A DNA stretch of 53,630 nt from WS-7 sp036505295 (lineage in GTDB: Bacteria; Eisenbacteria; RBG-16-71-46; SZUA-252). Positions 43,423 to 52,335 of the stretch are shown here, in pieces. A program made the position numbers and the translations under genes. The stretch is taken from the NCBI GenBank assembly GCA_036505295.1, contig DASXTQ010000095.1, positions 1 through 53,630 of the forward strand, written 5' to 3'. The notes under the pieces were generated by a model. That model was not told the origin of the DNA. It saw only the letters and a list, made by a program, of their open reading frames with translations, and searched no databases. How positions within the stretch are numbered: position 1 is the first letter of the stretch; the number at the start of each line of letters is the position of its first letter.

Positions 43423-45999
43423 ATGACCCCATCTTCGCGACCGTCGCCCATTCCCGTCCTCGCCATTCTCGTCGGTTGCCTCCTCGCCGCGCCGCTCCAC
43501 GGCGCACGCGCCGCGAGCGAGATCATCGCGACACGCCTCACGCCATCCTCCGTATCCGCGCGATACGGCGCGGCGGTCCCCGTATCCGTGGGCGCCTCCG
43601 GGGGGACCTATGTGGTTCCCACGCGGACCGGAATCGAGTTCCGCGGAGCCGCCGCGGGGGACGTGCTGTTCGGGACGTTCCGGACGGCAGGACTGGTGGA
43701 CGAGGTCGCCTGGACCGGTCGCACGGCGTATCTCTTCGCGGGAGACCGCGGCATCGTGGCCGTCGACGCGACCGACTCCACGAACCTGGTCGCGATCGGG
43801 GGGCACGATCACCTGGGCGCGCTCGAGCACGGCGCGTTCGCGCGTGGGAGCGCGACCCTGGCGGCCGCGAGCGAATCCACGCTGTACCTCTTCCGGGAAA
43901 CGTCGCCGGGGGCCCTTTCGCTCCTCGACGCCCGCACGTATCGGGATGGGCGGGGAATCGTGCGGGTTCAGGCCCGCAGCGATTCATTCCTCGTGTTGAG
44001 CGTGCGCAGCAGCCCGACGCTCGGCATGTTCCTCACGCTGTACCGCGCGCGGACCGGGGCCGCGCCCGAGTCGCTCTGGGAATTCGCGGCGAATGGGTAC
44101 CTGGCACGAGACCTCGCGTGGCCGGACGCGATGGCCTTCGTCGCGGTGGGGGACAAGGGCATCCTTCCTTTCGATACCGAAACCCGACTTCCGGGAACGG
44201 CGGTGGTCGTGGGCTCGAACCGATTGGTTCGGGATATCGATGCCGATCCCGGCTCGGTCGTCGCGATCGGCGAATCACGCACCTATGCCCAGTTCACGCG
44301 CGGCGGCCCCAAAGGGGAACTCCTGGCATCGGAGGTGGACCGCCTGACCGCGATCGAGCCGTTCCACGTGTCGATCGTTGGCGGATTGGCGGTGGTTTCG
44401 GAGGATGACCAAACCCAGACCTCGGAGCCGGACGAGGTGGGGCAGAGCCTGCTCGAGATCTTCGACGTCACACAGCCGGCCCAGCCCCCGCGCACCACGA
44501 CCACCGGAGCCGGCCGAGCCCGGCGCGTCGTGTTGGACGATAGTCTCGCCTACCTGGCCGACTACACGGGCGGGCTCCGCATCTACCGCGCGGGGTCGGC
44601 CGACACATCGCTCGTCGGCGTCCTGGCGCCGTCCGGCAACGCGCGCGTGTACGACATCTCCCTGGACCGCGTCCGGCATGTCGCCTATCTCGCGTCAGGC
44701 ACCGGTGGCCTCATCGTCGTGGATGTTACCGACCCGGCCTCGCCGGTACCCCTCGCGTCGCTCACCGCGCCCACGCTCCCTGGGATCACGGTGGCCGTTT
44801 CGGTGATCGACACAGGGCTCGTTGTCGTCGCTCGGCGAGGAGGCACCCAGGCGGGCGTCACGTTCGTGGACGTGACCACCCCCGCCTCGCCCATTCCTCG
44901 CGGCAGCGTGAACTATCCTTCCGTTCTGGACCCGCGCGCGTTCGCGGTGAAAGACACCATTGCCTTCGTCGCGGACGAGTTCCTGGGCGTCCTCTCCATC
45001 CGCTTCGGAAATCCGGACGCACCCGCTACGCTCGGGCCGCCGTCGGGGAACGCGGCGCGAGACCTCGATATCTCGGGCACGCGGCTGATCGTGGGAACCG
45101 CCGGAGGGGACGTGCAGGTGGTCGACGTATTCAATACGACCTCACCCGTCCTGCTCGCGACCGTCCCCGCACCTGCCTGCTTCGGGGTGGCCCAGCTTGG
45201 AGAGACCGCGCTGGCGCTCCTCGGGGACAGCGGCGCGCTCGCGATCGATCTGCGAAATCCCTCGGCGCCTCGCGCACGTGGGGTGATCACGATCCCCGGC
45301 TTCTCGCGCGATGCGGTCTGGGTGGGAGACACCCTGCTCATTGCCGGGAGCTTTGGGCTCGAGCGCTTTCGTGCGAGCGCCGTGGTCGTCTCCGACCCCG
45401 CCTTGAGCCTCGAGATCGACCGGACTGCCGTGCGTCCCCGCGTGCGGATTTCCTGGACCGCTCCGCCGCCGGCGGGCATGGTCGGCTGGAACGTGTACCG
45501 CGATCTGGGGACCGCGACCGAGGGGCTCGCCTTCAGCTCGTGGGGCGTCCGCGTGAACGATTCCCTGCTGAGTCCGGGGGCCAGCTCCACGCTCGACGAC
45601 GCCGTCCAGGCGGGCACCCACTACCGGTATCGGCTGGAGGCGTTCTTTCCGGACGGCTCCTCGCGAAAGGCGGCCGACGGCGCGATTTACGTGCCTTCCA
45701 ACTCGGCCCTGGGTCGCGTCTATCCAAACCCGTATAGGCCAAGAAACGGGCAGACGCTCACCGTTCCTTATCGCGTGCTCTCCTCCGATGGAGGAAAATC
45801 AATCGAGCTCCGCGTTTTCGATCCGGCCGGGAGGCTGGTGCGCCGGATCGTGAGCACCATCGCTGCGGGCGGAGGATTCGGCTCGGTCACGTGGGACGGA
45901 CGTGACGAACGCGGGCGCCCCGCCGTGGACGGCGTCTACTTTATCCAGCTGGATGGACCTGGTATCGACGATGCCCGACAACTCATCCTCCTGCGTTAG
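43423..45999 (+). CDS. LVIVD-like beta-propeller surface protein with FlgD-like sorting domain
   Basis: The 858-residue protein starts with a signal peptide (core VLAILVGCLLAAPLHG). Repeats of about 40-50 residues follow, with the pattern Y-L-A-x-x-x-G-L-x-V-x-D-V-T-x-P-x-x-P (for example VAYLASGTGGLIVVDVTDPA and TIAFVADEFLGVLSIRF), typical of LVIVD propellers. An FN3-like segment (about 665-760) and a C-terminal FlgD-like sorting domain from YPNPYRP to the last residue follow. The ATG at 43423 gives a clean signal peptide and follows the -10 box by 8 bases; 22 upstream codons lack one. The last 29 bases overlap the start of the GWxTD gene. A surface-exposed role is inferred; the ligand is unknown. 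Confidence 0.82.
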   Translation: MTPSSRPSPIPVLAILVGCLLAAPLHGARAASEIIATRLTPSSVSARYGAAVPVSVGASGGTYVVPTRTGIEFRGAAAGDVLFGTFRTAGLVDEVAWTGRTAYLFAGDRGIVAVDATDSTNLVAIGGHDHLGALEHGAFARGSATLAAASESTLYLFRETSPGALSLLDARTYRDGRGIVRVQARSDSFLVLSVRSSPTLGMFLTLYRARTGAAPESLWEFAANGYLARDLAWPDAMAFVAVGDKGILPFDTETRLPGTAVVVGSNRLVRDIDADPGSVVAIGESRTYAQFTRGGPKGELLASEVDRLTAIEPFHVSIVGGLAVVSEDDQTQTSEPDEVGQSLLEIFDVTQPAQPPRTTTTGAGRARRVVLDDSLAYLADYTGGLRIYRAGSADTSLVGVLAPSGNARVYDISLDRVRHVAYLASGTGGLIVVDVTDPASPVPLASLTAPTLPGITVAVSVIDTGLVVVARRGGTQAGVTFVDVTTPASPIPRGSVNYPSVLDPRAFAVKDTIAFVADEFLGVLSIRFGNPDAPATLGPPSGNAARDLDISGTRLIVGTAGGDVQVVDVFNTTSPVLLATVPAPACFGVAQLGETALALLGDSGALAIDLRNPSAPRARGVITIPGFSRDAVWVGDTLLIAGSFGLERFRASAVVVSDPALSLEIDRTAVRPRVRISWTAPPPAGMVGWNVYRDLGTATEGLAFSSWGVRVNDSLLSPGASSTLDDAVQAGTHYRYRLEAFFPDGSSRKAADGAIYVPSNSALGRVYPNPYRPRNGQTLTVPYRVLSSDGGKSIELRVFDPAGRLVRRIVSTIAAGGGFGSVTWDGRDERGRPAVDGVYFIQLDGPGIDDARQLILLR

Positions 46000-47332
46000 G
46001 ACGCGAGCCCTGCGGGGGCTCATGCTGCTCTGTGCGGCATGCCTCTGGGGCGGCACGGCATCGGCGCAATACCAAAACCCGGGTCCGCCGTCCCAGTCGG
46101 ACGCGCCGTCACCCGGAACGAGTGCGACCCGCCCCCGCTTTTCGGTCGATGCCACCCTTCAGTTGGGAGAATCGGGCAAGCCGACGGTGCGGCTCGACTA
46201 CCGCCTGAGCCGCAGCGAGCTCCTGTTCGAACGCACCCCTCCGGCCGGATACCGCGCCGCGTACGAGGTGCGCGTGATCTTCTTCAGGCAGAAGGGTGGA
46301 AGGCAAATCACCGGGGACACGTATACGCGGGAGCTTCGCGCATCGACCTATTCCGAAACGCGCAAGCGGGGCGAGGACATCACGGACCATCTCGATTTCC
46401 AGGTCCCGCCCGGCAAATACCGGATCGAGGTGGCGATCACGGATCTCGTCGCCGAGCGGACGTCTGGAACCGCGATCGAGTTCGAAGTTCCTTCCTCGCC
46501 GCCTGGGCTCGTGTGGTTCTCTGATCTTTCCCTCGGCACGGCCGAGCCCGGCCCGGGGGGATCCCCCAGGTTCGTTCCCAATCCTTCCCGGCATTACGGC
46601 GACAACATCGACCAATTCGCGGCCGCCGGGGAGATCTTCGACCAGAGGAACGACGCGGGATCGGACTCTCTCTTCCGCCTCGCGTACAAGGTGGTCAGCG
46701 AGAGCGGGGAGCAGGTCATCCTCGGCGACACAACATTCACGCGCCGGCCCGGCCGGACACTGTTTCTCATCCGCCCGAGGCTGGTCAGCCTGGGCCCGGG
46801 ATCCTATCGGTTCGTCGTCGCGATGAACGTTCCACCCACGCCCGGTTCGAAGGAGCGCAAGACCTCCGCGATCCGCCGGGACAAGAGCTTCGATGTGGAC
46901 CAATCGCGCGCGACGATGGGATTCGCTTCCGCGCAGTCGTTGGATGTCCTCCGGTATATCGCGACGCAGCAAGAGATCGATGAGATCGGAAAGCTACAGG
47001 GGGAGGAAGCGCGAAAAGCCTACTGGGAAGCGTTCTGGAAGCGACGCGATCCGACCCCGGAGACGCCTGAAAACGAGGCCCGGGACGAGTTTTATCAGCG
47101 GGTCCAGTACGCGAACCAGCATTTCTCGACGGGCAGCCCAGGGTGGAAGACCGACATGGGCCGCATCTACATCCTATACGGGCCGCCCGACGAGGTAGTT
47201 CGCAATCCGTTCAACTTCGATCGCCCCCCCGAGGAGATCTGGTACTACTACCGGGAGCGACGGACGTTTGTGTTCGTGGATCGCGATGGATTCGGGCGAT
47301 ATGAGCTTGTCTCTTCCCCCAGCAGCCCCTAG
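45971..47332 (+). CDS. GWxTD domain-containing exported protein
   Basis: The protein ends with the GWxTD domain: AKSYWEAFW-like helix, FYQRVQYANQHFSTG, then GWKTDMGRIYILYGPPDEV and EEIWYYY. This domain occurs in exported proteins of Gemmatimonadetes, Eisenbacteria and relatives and has no known function. The N-terminal part has a signal peptide (LMLLCAACLWGGTASAQ) and a beta-sandwich-like region (about residues 55-300). The ATG at 45971 gives 453 residues with a basic region before the hydrophobic core. An ATG at 46022 is a possible alternative that lacks the basic region. It overlaps the propeller gene by 29 bases and is likely coupled to it. Confidence 0.82.
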   Translation: MPDNSSSCVRTRALRGLMLLCAACLWGGTASAQYQNPGPPSQSDAPSPGTSATRPRFSVDATLQLGESGKPTVRLDYRLSRSELLFERTPPAGYRAAYEVRVIFFRQKGGRQITGDTYTRELRASTYSETRKRGEDITDHLDFQVPPGKYRIEVAITDLVAERTSGTAIEFEVPSSPPGLVWFSDLSLGTAEPGPGGSPRFVPNPSRHYGDNIDQFAAAGEIFDQRNDAGSDSLFRLAYKVVSESGEQVILGDTTFTRRPGRTLFLIRPRLVSLGPGSYRFVVAMNVPPTPGSKERKTSAIRRDKSFDVDQSRATMGFASAQSLDVLRYIATQQEIDEIGKLQGEEARKAYWEAFWKRRDPTPETPENEARDEFYQRVQYANQHFSTGSPGWKTDMGRIYILYGPPDEVVRNPFNFDRPPEEIWYYYRERRTFVFVDRDGFGRYELVSSPSSP

Positions 47333-47687
47333 CGTCGCGGATTCCAGACTTCGCGAAGTGTTTCGGCGGGCTGTGATTCGATCCCGTAAGTATCAGCGCG
47401 GCAACCAGTTGCCATCAAAAGACTCAAATTTCGATTGACAGGGTTGGGCCTGGAAGCCTACGGTGCGCCGAAATTTTTGGTGCCCCTTTGAGTTCTGGGG
47501 GGCTGGGAAGGGATTTGGTTGGTCAGGCACGTATTTGAAGACCAGACCGAAAGGGGGTGGGGCAGCGACGACTCACGCTTCGCGTTAACGCTCTCCATGC
47601 ACCGGACTTGATTCCCGTCTCTTCTAGTGAGTTCGGGCAAGAGACCCCTGGTCCATCGGGGTCACCTAACCAAGGAGGCTATAACAG
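47333..47687 (+). promoter_or_regulatory. Intergenic region with promoter and structured leader of the outer-membrane protein gene
   Basis: This 355-base stretch holds no credible gene. It contains a 12-base perfect palindrome at 47348-47359. A promoter TTGACA (47435-47440), 18-base spacer and TACGGT (47459-47464) follow. The leader would be about 217 nt. It has a short hairpin (47643-47648 paired with 47658-47663) just before the AAGGAGG site at 47672-47678. I see no known riboswitch consensus. Confidence 0.6.
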
Positions 47688-49049
47688 ATGTCTCAGCGCA
47701 AGCTGATGGCTGTCTTGAGCCTGGCCGCAGTCGTCGCCCTGACCGCGGGCGAGAGCCGGGCATCGTTGTCGCGTGTCGAGGGCATGGCGCTGTCGGTCCC
47801 GACGCTCAGCCAGTTCACCGACGATTACGTGAACATCTATTACTATCCCGCATCGGTCGTGCGGCAGAACAATCTCGTGCTGGCGGAACTGGGCAACAAC
47901 CCGTCCGGTCTTTCGGACTTGACTGTGACCACACCCAGCGTCGTCACCACCACCGATCAGAGCTTCACGGTGATCCGGAATTTCCCGCGCTTCGGAGCCA
48001 TCGCGTTCCAGATGAAGCAAAGCGCGCTCAACAACTTCACCGCATCGAGCAACCTCAACAACGAGCAGCTCGACGCGATCTGGGGGAAGGCGTTCAGCAG
48101 TTTCGATTTTGCGGTCCGCCTGGACATCACGAACTCGAGCTTCGAGCAGACGGACGACACGGCCCCGGCCGCGTTCAATCGCGTGCGTGGGAACGGAGCG
48201 AGTCCATTTGATCCGTACCCGTTCGGTGGTCTCGTACAGGCAGACCTCATCACGCTTGGCTTCGGCGGCACGGGCCCGATCGAGCTCAACACGTACGGAG
48301 TCACGCCCGCCATCACGATCCACTTGAGCAACGACAACCGGATCGAAGGCGCGGCGACCTATCGTAAGTACACGCTGGATCGCACGGAAACCACGGGCGG
48401 TGTCCAGGGCGAGAAGTGGGAAGACGACGGCTCGGCTTCCTATGCCGTGCTGGGACGCGCATTCGTCAACCAGGGTGACAAGCACGTCTGGGTTCCGTCC
48501 GCCTGGTACGTCAACGACGACCTGAGCTGGAAAGTCTCCAACTTCAATGGGACCGTGGGTGCTCTGCGCTCGGCCGACGAAAAGTACAAGCAATATGGAG
48601 TCGGGATCTCCGACAACATGCGCGTGAACGACAACAACCTGCTCCTCTGGGGCGTTGCTGTCGGACAGTCGAAGCACAACTTCGAGCGTAGCGACGTTTC
48701 CGTCGCCGCCGGCGAGCAATCGACGTTCGAAGAAAAGACGTCCGCGATACCGCTCGTGTTCGCGGCCATCGAGACCGACGCGACCCGTTGGCTCAAAGTT
48801 CGTGTCGGAGCGAATCGGTCGATGGTGAGCAGCCAGACCAAGGACACGACGTTCGGAGCGCCGTCTACCACGCTGACGACCAAGGAGCGGACGTCGGCGT
48901 TCAACTTCAGCTTGGGCACGGGCATCCGCTGGAACAACCTGGACGTCGACATGACGCTCAACGAGAAGTTCCCGCTCACCGGCGGGTACATTCTCTCCGG
49001 CGACCGGTCCACGCCGTTCACACGCGCCTCGGCGACGTACCACTTCTAG
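47688..49049 (+). CDS. Putative outer-membrane beta-barrel protein (453 aa)
   Basis: The product has a signal peptide (to about residue 26, ESRA before SLSRV). The mature protein of alternating strands ends in ASATYHF, the terminal phenylalanine typical of BAM-assembled barrels. Repeated aromatic/polar alternation (FGAIAFQMKQ, WVPSAWYVNDDLSWKVSNF, GIRWNNLDVDMTLNEKF) fits 12-18 strands. I do not recognise a family. The start has a strong AAGGAGG site 9 bases upstream. Its own promoter and terminator (49106-49144) make it a single-gene unit between the GWxTD gene and the TonB-dependent receptor. A porin- or transporter-like role is inferred. Confidence 0.75.
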   Translation: MSQRKLMAVLSLAAVVALTAGESRASLSRVEGMALSVPTLSQFTDDYVNIYYYPASVVRQNNLVLAELGNNPSGLSDLTVTTPSVVTTTDQSFTVIRNFPRFGAIAFQMKQSALNNFTASSNLNNEQLDAIWGKAFSSFDFAVRLDITNSSFEQTDDTAPAAFNRVRGNGASPFDPYPFGGLVQADLITLGFGGTGPIELNTYGVTPAITIHLSNDNRIEGAATYRKYTLDRTETTGGVQGEKWEDDGSASYAVLGRAFVNQGDKHVWVPSAWYVNDDLSWKVSNFNGTVGALRSADEKYKQYGVGISDNMRVNDNNLLLWGVAVGQSKHNFERSDVSVAAGEQSTFEEKTSAIPLVFAAIETDATRWLKVRVGANRSMVSSQTKDTTFGAPSTTLTTKERTSAFNFSLGTGIRWNNLDVDMTLNEKFPLTGGYILSGDRSTPFTRASATYHF

Positions 49050-49105
49050 AGACGTAGCAGGCAAGCAGCACGGCTCCGCGGAGCCAAACGTAGGAGCAGT
49101 CCAAG

Positions 49106-49144
49106 GGCCGCCCGGGCACTCAATCCGGGCGGCCTAGTCTTTTG
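49106..49144 (+). terminator. Rho-independent terminator after the outer-membrane protein gene
   Basis: A perfect 10-bp G+C stem (49106-49115 with 49125-49134) with a 9-base loop is followed by TAG, TC and a T run ending at 49144. It lies 57 bases after the stop codon and directly before the next promoter. Confidence 0.88.
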
Positions 49145-49158
49145 CACGGGAAAAAGTG

Positions 49159-49188
49159 TTGACAAATTTTCGGACAGGTACCTAATTT
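49159..49188 (+). promoter_or_regulatory. Sigma70-type promoter of the TonB-dependent receptor gene
   Basis: A perfect TTGACA (49159-49164), an 18-base spacer and TAATTT (49183-49188) lie in an A+T-rich island right after the terminator. The predicted leader is about 240 nt. Confidence 0.75.
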
Positions 49189-49437
49189 TGAGGTAGTGGA
49201 GTCCGTTGCGGCTCGGGCATTCGGAGCCGCAGCTCGTAAGTGGGCTTCGGAGCAGGGGGTGAATGCGAGAGAGCCGGTAACTTTTTGAGTCCTTCGGTGG
49301 CCAAAATGAGGGTGCCTGTAGGCTGGGCACGGGATGTGCGGATTGAGGTCGGATCGGTAAGTGAAGGTCCGATCGTTGCCAGGGATGGAGAGACCCTCGA
49401 AACGGCGATACGGTGGATCATCAAAGGGGGGCGAATC
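49189..49437 (+). promoter_or_regulatory. Long structured 5' leader of the TonB-dependent receptor gene
   Basis: No credible gene is present. Three hairpins are visible: 49207-49214 with 49224-49231 (8 bp, loop 9), 49312-49316 with 49326-49330 (5 bp), and 49352-49357 with 49369-49374 (6 bp, loop 11). The AAAGGGGGG ribosome binding site follows near 49424. I found no match to cobalamin, cyclic-di-GMP or other known riboswitch consensus by eye. Confidence 0.45.
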
Positions 49438-52272
49438 ATGCTTCGACCTCGTTTTAGGGTTGTCCTGGGCGCGGCCATACTTTTGGCCAGCGCCATTTTT
49501 GTGTTTGGCACCGCGTGGGCTGGGACGACGGGGCAGCTGGTGGGCGTCGTCCACGACGCGAAAACCGGAGAGCCGGTCGCGCTCGCCAGCATCGCGATCC
49601 CGGAGCTGAAGCGCGGGGCGGTGACCGACGCCCAGGGGAACTACAGCATCTTCAATGTTCCCGCCGGGCGCTATTCGGTTCGAGTCTCGCTCCTGGGTTA
49701 CGTCTCACAAGTCCGGCAGGACGTTGAGATCATCCCGGATTTCAACACCAGGCTCGACTTCTCGATCGAATCTACGGTGCTGACGAACGTGCCCGAGGTG
49801 GTCATCAAGGCGGAACGTCCCCTGATCCAGAAGGATCTGACGGGTTCGGCCAAGTTCCTCTCCGGGGACGACATCAAGTATCAGCCGCTGCGGGGGTATC
49901 AGGACGCCGTGGCGCAGCAATCGGGCGTCGTCAACTTCAAGCTGAACATCGACAACGAAGCGCAGAACAACAACACCTTGATCATTCGCGGTGGCCGCCC
50001 CAATGAGGTCGCCTATTACGTGGACGGCTTCTCGCAGCAGGACCCGCTTACGGGCGTCTCGACGACGGCGATCAACGGCGACGCGATCGAGGAGATCGTG
50101 GTCCAGACCGGCGGATTCAACGCCGAATACGGGCGCATCAATTCGGGCGCGATCAACATCGTGACGAAGGAAGGCGGCGAGAAGTACTTCGGATCCGCGG
50201 AGGGTGTTCTCGGAGACTGGTTCGAGAAGAGCCGGGGCTACAAGAACTTCAGCGCCTCGCTGGGCGGACCCCTGGCTCCAAGCATGAAGCAGGTCACCTT
50301 CTACGCGGCCGGCGAGCGGAAGGATGTCCAGGATCGCAAGCCGAGCATCATCACGGACGAGGTGGGGGATCCCTCGCAACCCGGGCTGTTTACAAACGGA
50401 GTCCTGCCCTCGAACGATAGCAAGACCTGGTCCGGGGTCGGGAAGCTTTCGTGGAAGCCCAGCCCGCTGAAAACGCTGAAGCTTGGCGGCACGTACAACG
50501 AGGACAAGTGGCAGCAGTTTCAAAATGCGTATCGGTTCGACCTCGAGCACGCTCCTCGCTTCCGCGACAAGAACTACTCGGCGTACGGGACGTGGAACCA
50601 AAGCCTGAACACCCGCTCCTACTACGAGGTGAAGGCCAACTACTTCCTCACCGACCGGATCCGCGGCGACGGGGTTTATTTTGACAACCTCAAGGCGTAC
50701 GCGTTTCCGCAGGGAAAGGGCGATCCGACATACGATTCCAATGAGGCGCTCTTCTTTTACGGAGCTCAGGACCCGCAGGGCGCACACGTGTGGGACGACT
50801 TCCTCCACAGGACTTCTTCCTACTACGGCGCCGCCGCCGACTATGCGAACCAGATCTCGAAGGCGTTCCAGGTCAAGGTGGGCGGCGATTACCAGCGTCA
50901 CACGCTTCGCTATTACGACCACTACTTCCCGACGGCGCTCTACGAAGACAGCGCCGGGGTGATCCTTCCCAAGAACACCCTGGATGCGGACCGGTACGGG
51001 TTCGATGCCTTCGGGGAAGAGACCGACGGGAGCCTGGACGGACCCAAGCATCCCAAGGTGGCATCGCTCTACGCCCAGGGGAAGTACGAGCAACTCGGGC
51101 TCGTCGTGAACGCGGGGCTCAGGTTCGATTACCTCACCCCGTCCACGCAATCGCTGCGGAGCGAGACCACGCCGCTCCAGTCGGACGTGAACGACTCGAC
51201 CAACCTACCGACGAAACTCGATCCCCAGGATCTACAGGCCTCGAAAGTCTACCGGAGGCTCAGCCCACGGCTAGGCGTCGGGTTCCCGGTGAGCGACAGG
51301 ACGCTGGTCCATGTGAACTACGGAAAGTTCTTTCAGCAGCCGAACCTTCAAGACCTCTACGTGAGCTACGCCTTCCTGGAACACAAGATCAGGACCGGAG
51401 GGTACTTCGTCGGGTTCGGAAATCCGAATCTCAAGCCGGAGCAAACCACGGCCTATGAAATCGGGATCGCGCACACGCCTACCGAGCGCTCGAGAATCGA
51501 GGGGGCCGCGTACTACAAGGACGTGAAGGATCTGGTCGAGATCACGAGCATTCCCTCGAACCCGAACGCCTTCTCCTCCTATCGCAACCGCGACTTCGCG
51601 ACGATCAAGGGGCTCGATCTCGCCTACACGTTGAGGCGCGTCGGCTATGTCTCCATGACGGCGTCCTACAGCTTGTCCTGGGCGACGGGCACCGGCTCGG
51701 TCTCGCAGACGCAACGGAACATCGCGTGGACCGCAGACGAGGTGCCGAAGATCGCGACGCCGCTCGCGTTCGACCAGCGGCACAAGTTTTCGTGGAACTT
51801 GGATTACAGGCTCGGCAAGGGAGAGGGGCCGGCGCTGAGCGGGAAAAAGATACTCGAGAACGCCGGCATCAACGTCCTCGTGAACGCGGGAAGCGGGTTC
51901 CCATACACGCCGACCCGCATTTACAACGAGGTGACGCTCGCCGCCGTTTCGGCGCAGCCGATCGGCCCGATCAACTCTCGGTATGGGCCCTGGACCGTAT
52001 CGGCCGACCTCAAGGCCAGCAAGGGGCTGAGCATCGGTGCCCAGACGCTCGATGTATACGTGTGGGTGCTCAACGTCTTCGATCGCGACAATGTCCGCAC
52101 CGTCTACACGGGGACAGGGGACGCAGAGTCCACCAACTTCCTCAACACCGAGGAGGGGCAGAATACCTACAGCACGCCCAATGCCCAGCGGCGCTACACC
52201 CTGGCGGAACTCAATCCAACGTTGCACGAGAACGGCCGGCTGGTGCGCTTCGGCGCGAAGGTCAGTTTCTAA
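49438..52272 (+). CDS. TonB-dependent receptor with N-terminal carboxypeptidase-like regulatory domain
   Basis: The 944-residue outer-membrane protein has a signal peptide (core VVLGAAILLASAIFVFGTAWA). A CarboxypepD-like beta domain follows (about residues 29-115: GVVHDAKTGEPVALASI, GNYSIFNVPAGRYSVRVSLLGY). The plug comes next (about 120-240, with IIRGGRPNEVAYYVDG and NAEYGRINSGAINIVTKEGG), then a barrel containing NPNLKPEQTTAYEIGIAHT and ending in LVRFGAKVSF. This is the architecture of receptors that import large ligands with TonB energy. The ATG was chosen for the purine-rich site before it and the signal peptide. No TonB box, SusD partner or ligand-processing gene is recognised nearby, so the ligand is open. 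Confidence 0.93.
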   Translation: MLRPRFRVVLGAAILLASAIFVFGTAWAGTTGQLVGVVHDAKTGEPVALASIAIPELKRGAVTDAQGNYSIFNVPAGRYSVRVSLLGYVSQVRQDVEIIPDFNTRLDFSIESTVLTNVPEVVIKAERPLIQKDLTGSAKFLSGDDIKYQPLRGYQDAVAQQSGVVNFKLNIDNEAQNNNTLIIRGGRPNEVAYYVDGFSQQDPLTGVSTTAINGDAIEEIVVQTGGFNAEYGRINSGAINIVTKEGGEKYFGSAEGVLGDWFEKSRGYKNFSASLGGPLAPSMKQVTFYAAGERKDVQDRKPSIITDEVGDPSQPGLFTNGVLPSNDSKTWSGVGKLSWKPSPLKTLKLGGTYNEDKWQQFQNAYRFDLEHAPRFRDKNYSAYGTWNQSLNTRSYYEVKANYFLTDRIRGDGVYFDNLKAYAFPQGKGDPTYDSNEALFFYGAQDPQGAHVWDDFLHRTSSYYGAAADYANQISKAFQVKVGGDYQRHTLRYYDHYFPTALYEDSAGVILPKNTLDADRYGFDAFGEETDGSLDGPKHPKVASLYAQGKYEQLGLVVNAGLRFDYLTPSTQSLRSETTPLQSDVNDSTNLPTKLDPQDLQASKVYRRLSPRLGVGFPVSDRTLVHVNYGKFFQQPNLQDLYVSYAFLEHKIRTGGYFVGFGNPNLKPEQTTAYEIGIAHTPTERSRIEGAAYYKDVKDLVEITSIPSNPNAFSSYRNRDFATIKGLDLAYTLRRVGYVSMTASYSLSWATGTGSVSQTQRNIAWTADEVPKIATPLAFDQRHKFSWNLDYRLGKGEGPALSGKKILENAGINVLVNAGSGFPYTPTRIYNEVTLAAVSAQPIGPINSRYGPWTVSADLKASKGLSIGAQTLDVYVWVLNVFDRDNVRTVYTGTGDAESTNFLNTEEGQNTYSTPNAQRRYTLAELNPTLHENGRLVRFGAKVSF

Positions 52273-52335
52273 GCCATGCAGAGCTCCATCGCGGCAGTGG
52301 GGTCAAGTTTGACGAAGCCACGGAGGGTGAACACG

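Noticed and set aside
47679..49064. Open frame of 461 codons antisense to the outer-membrane barrel gene
   Set aside because: The plus-strand gene has a strong ribosome binding site, signal peptide, terminal F and terminator; the antisense frame has none of these.
49189..49437. Known riboswitch (cobalamin or cyclic-di-GMP) before the TonB-dependent receptor
   Set aside because: The conserved core sequences of those classes are absent by eye; only generic hairpins are seen.
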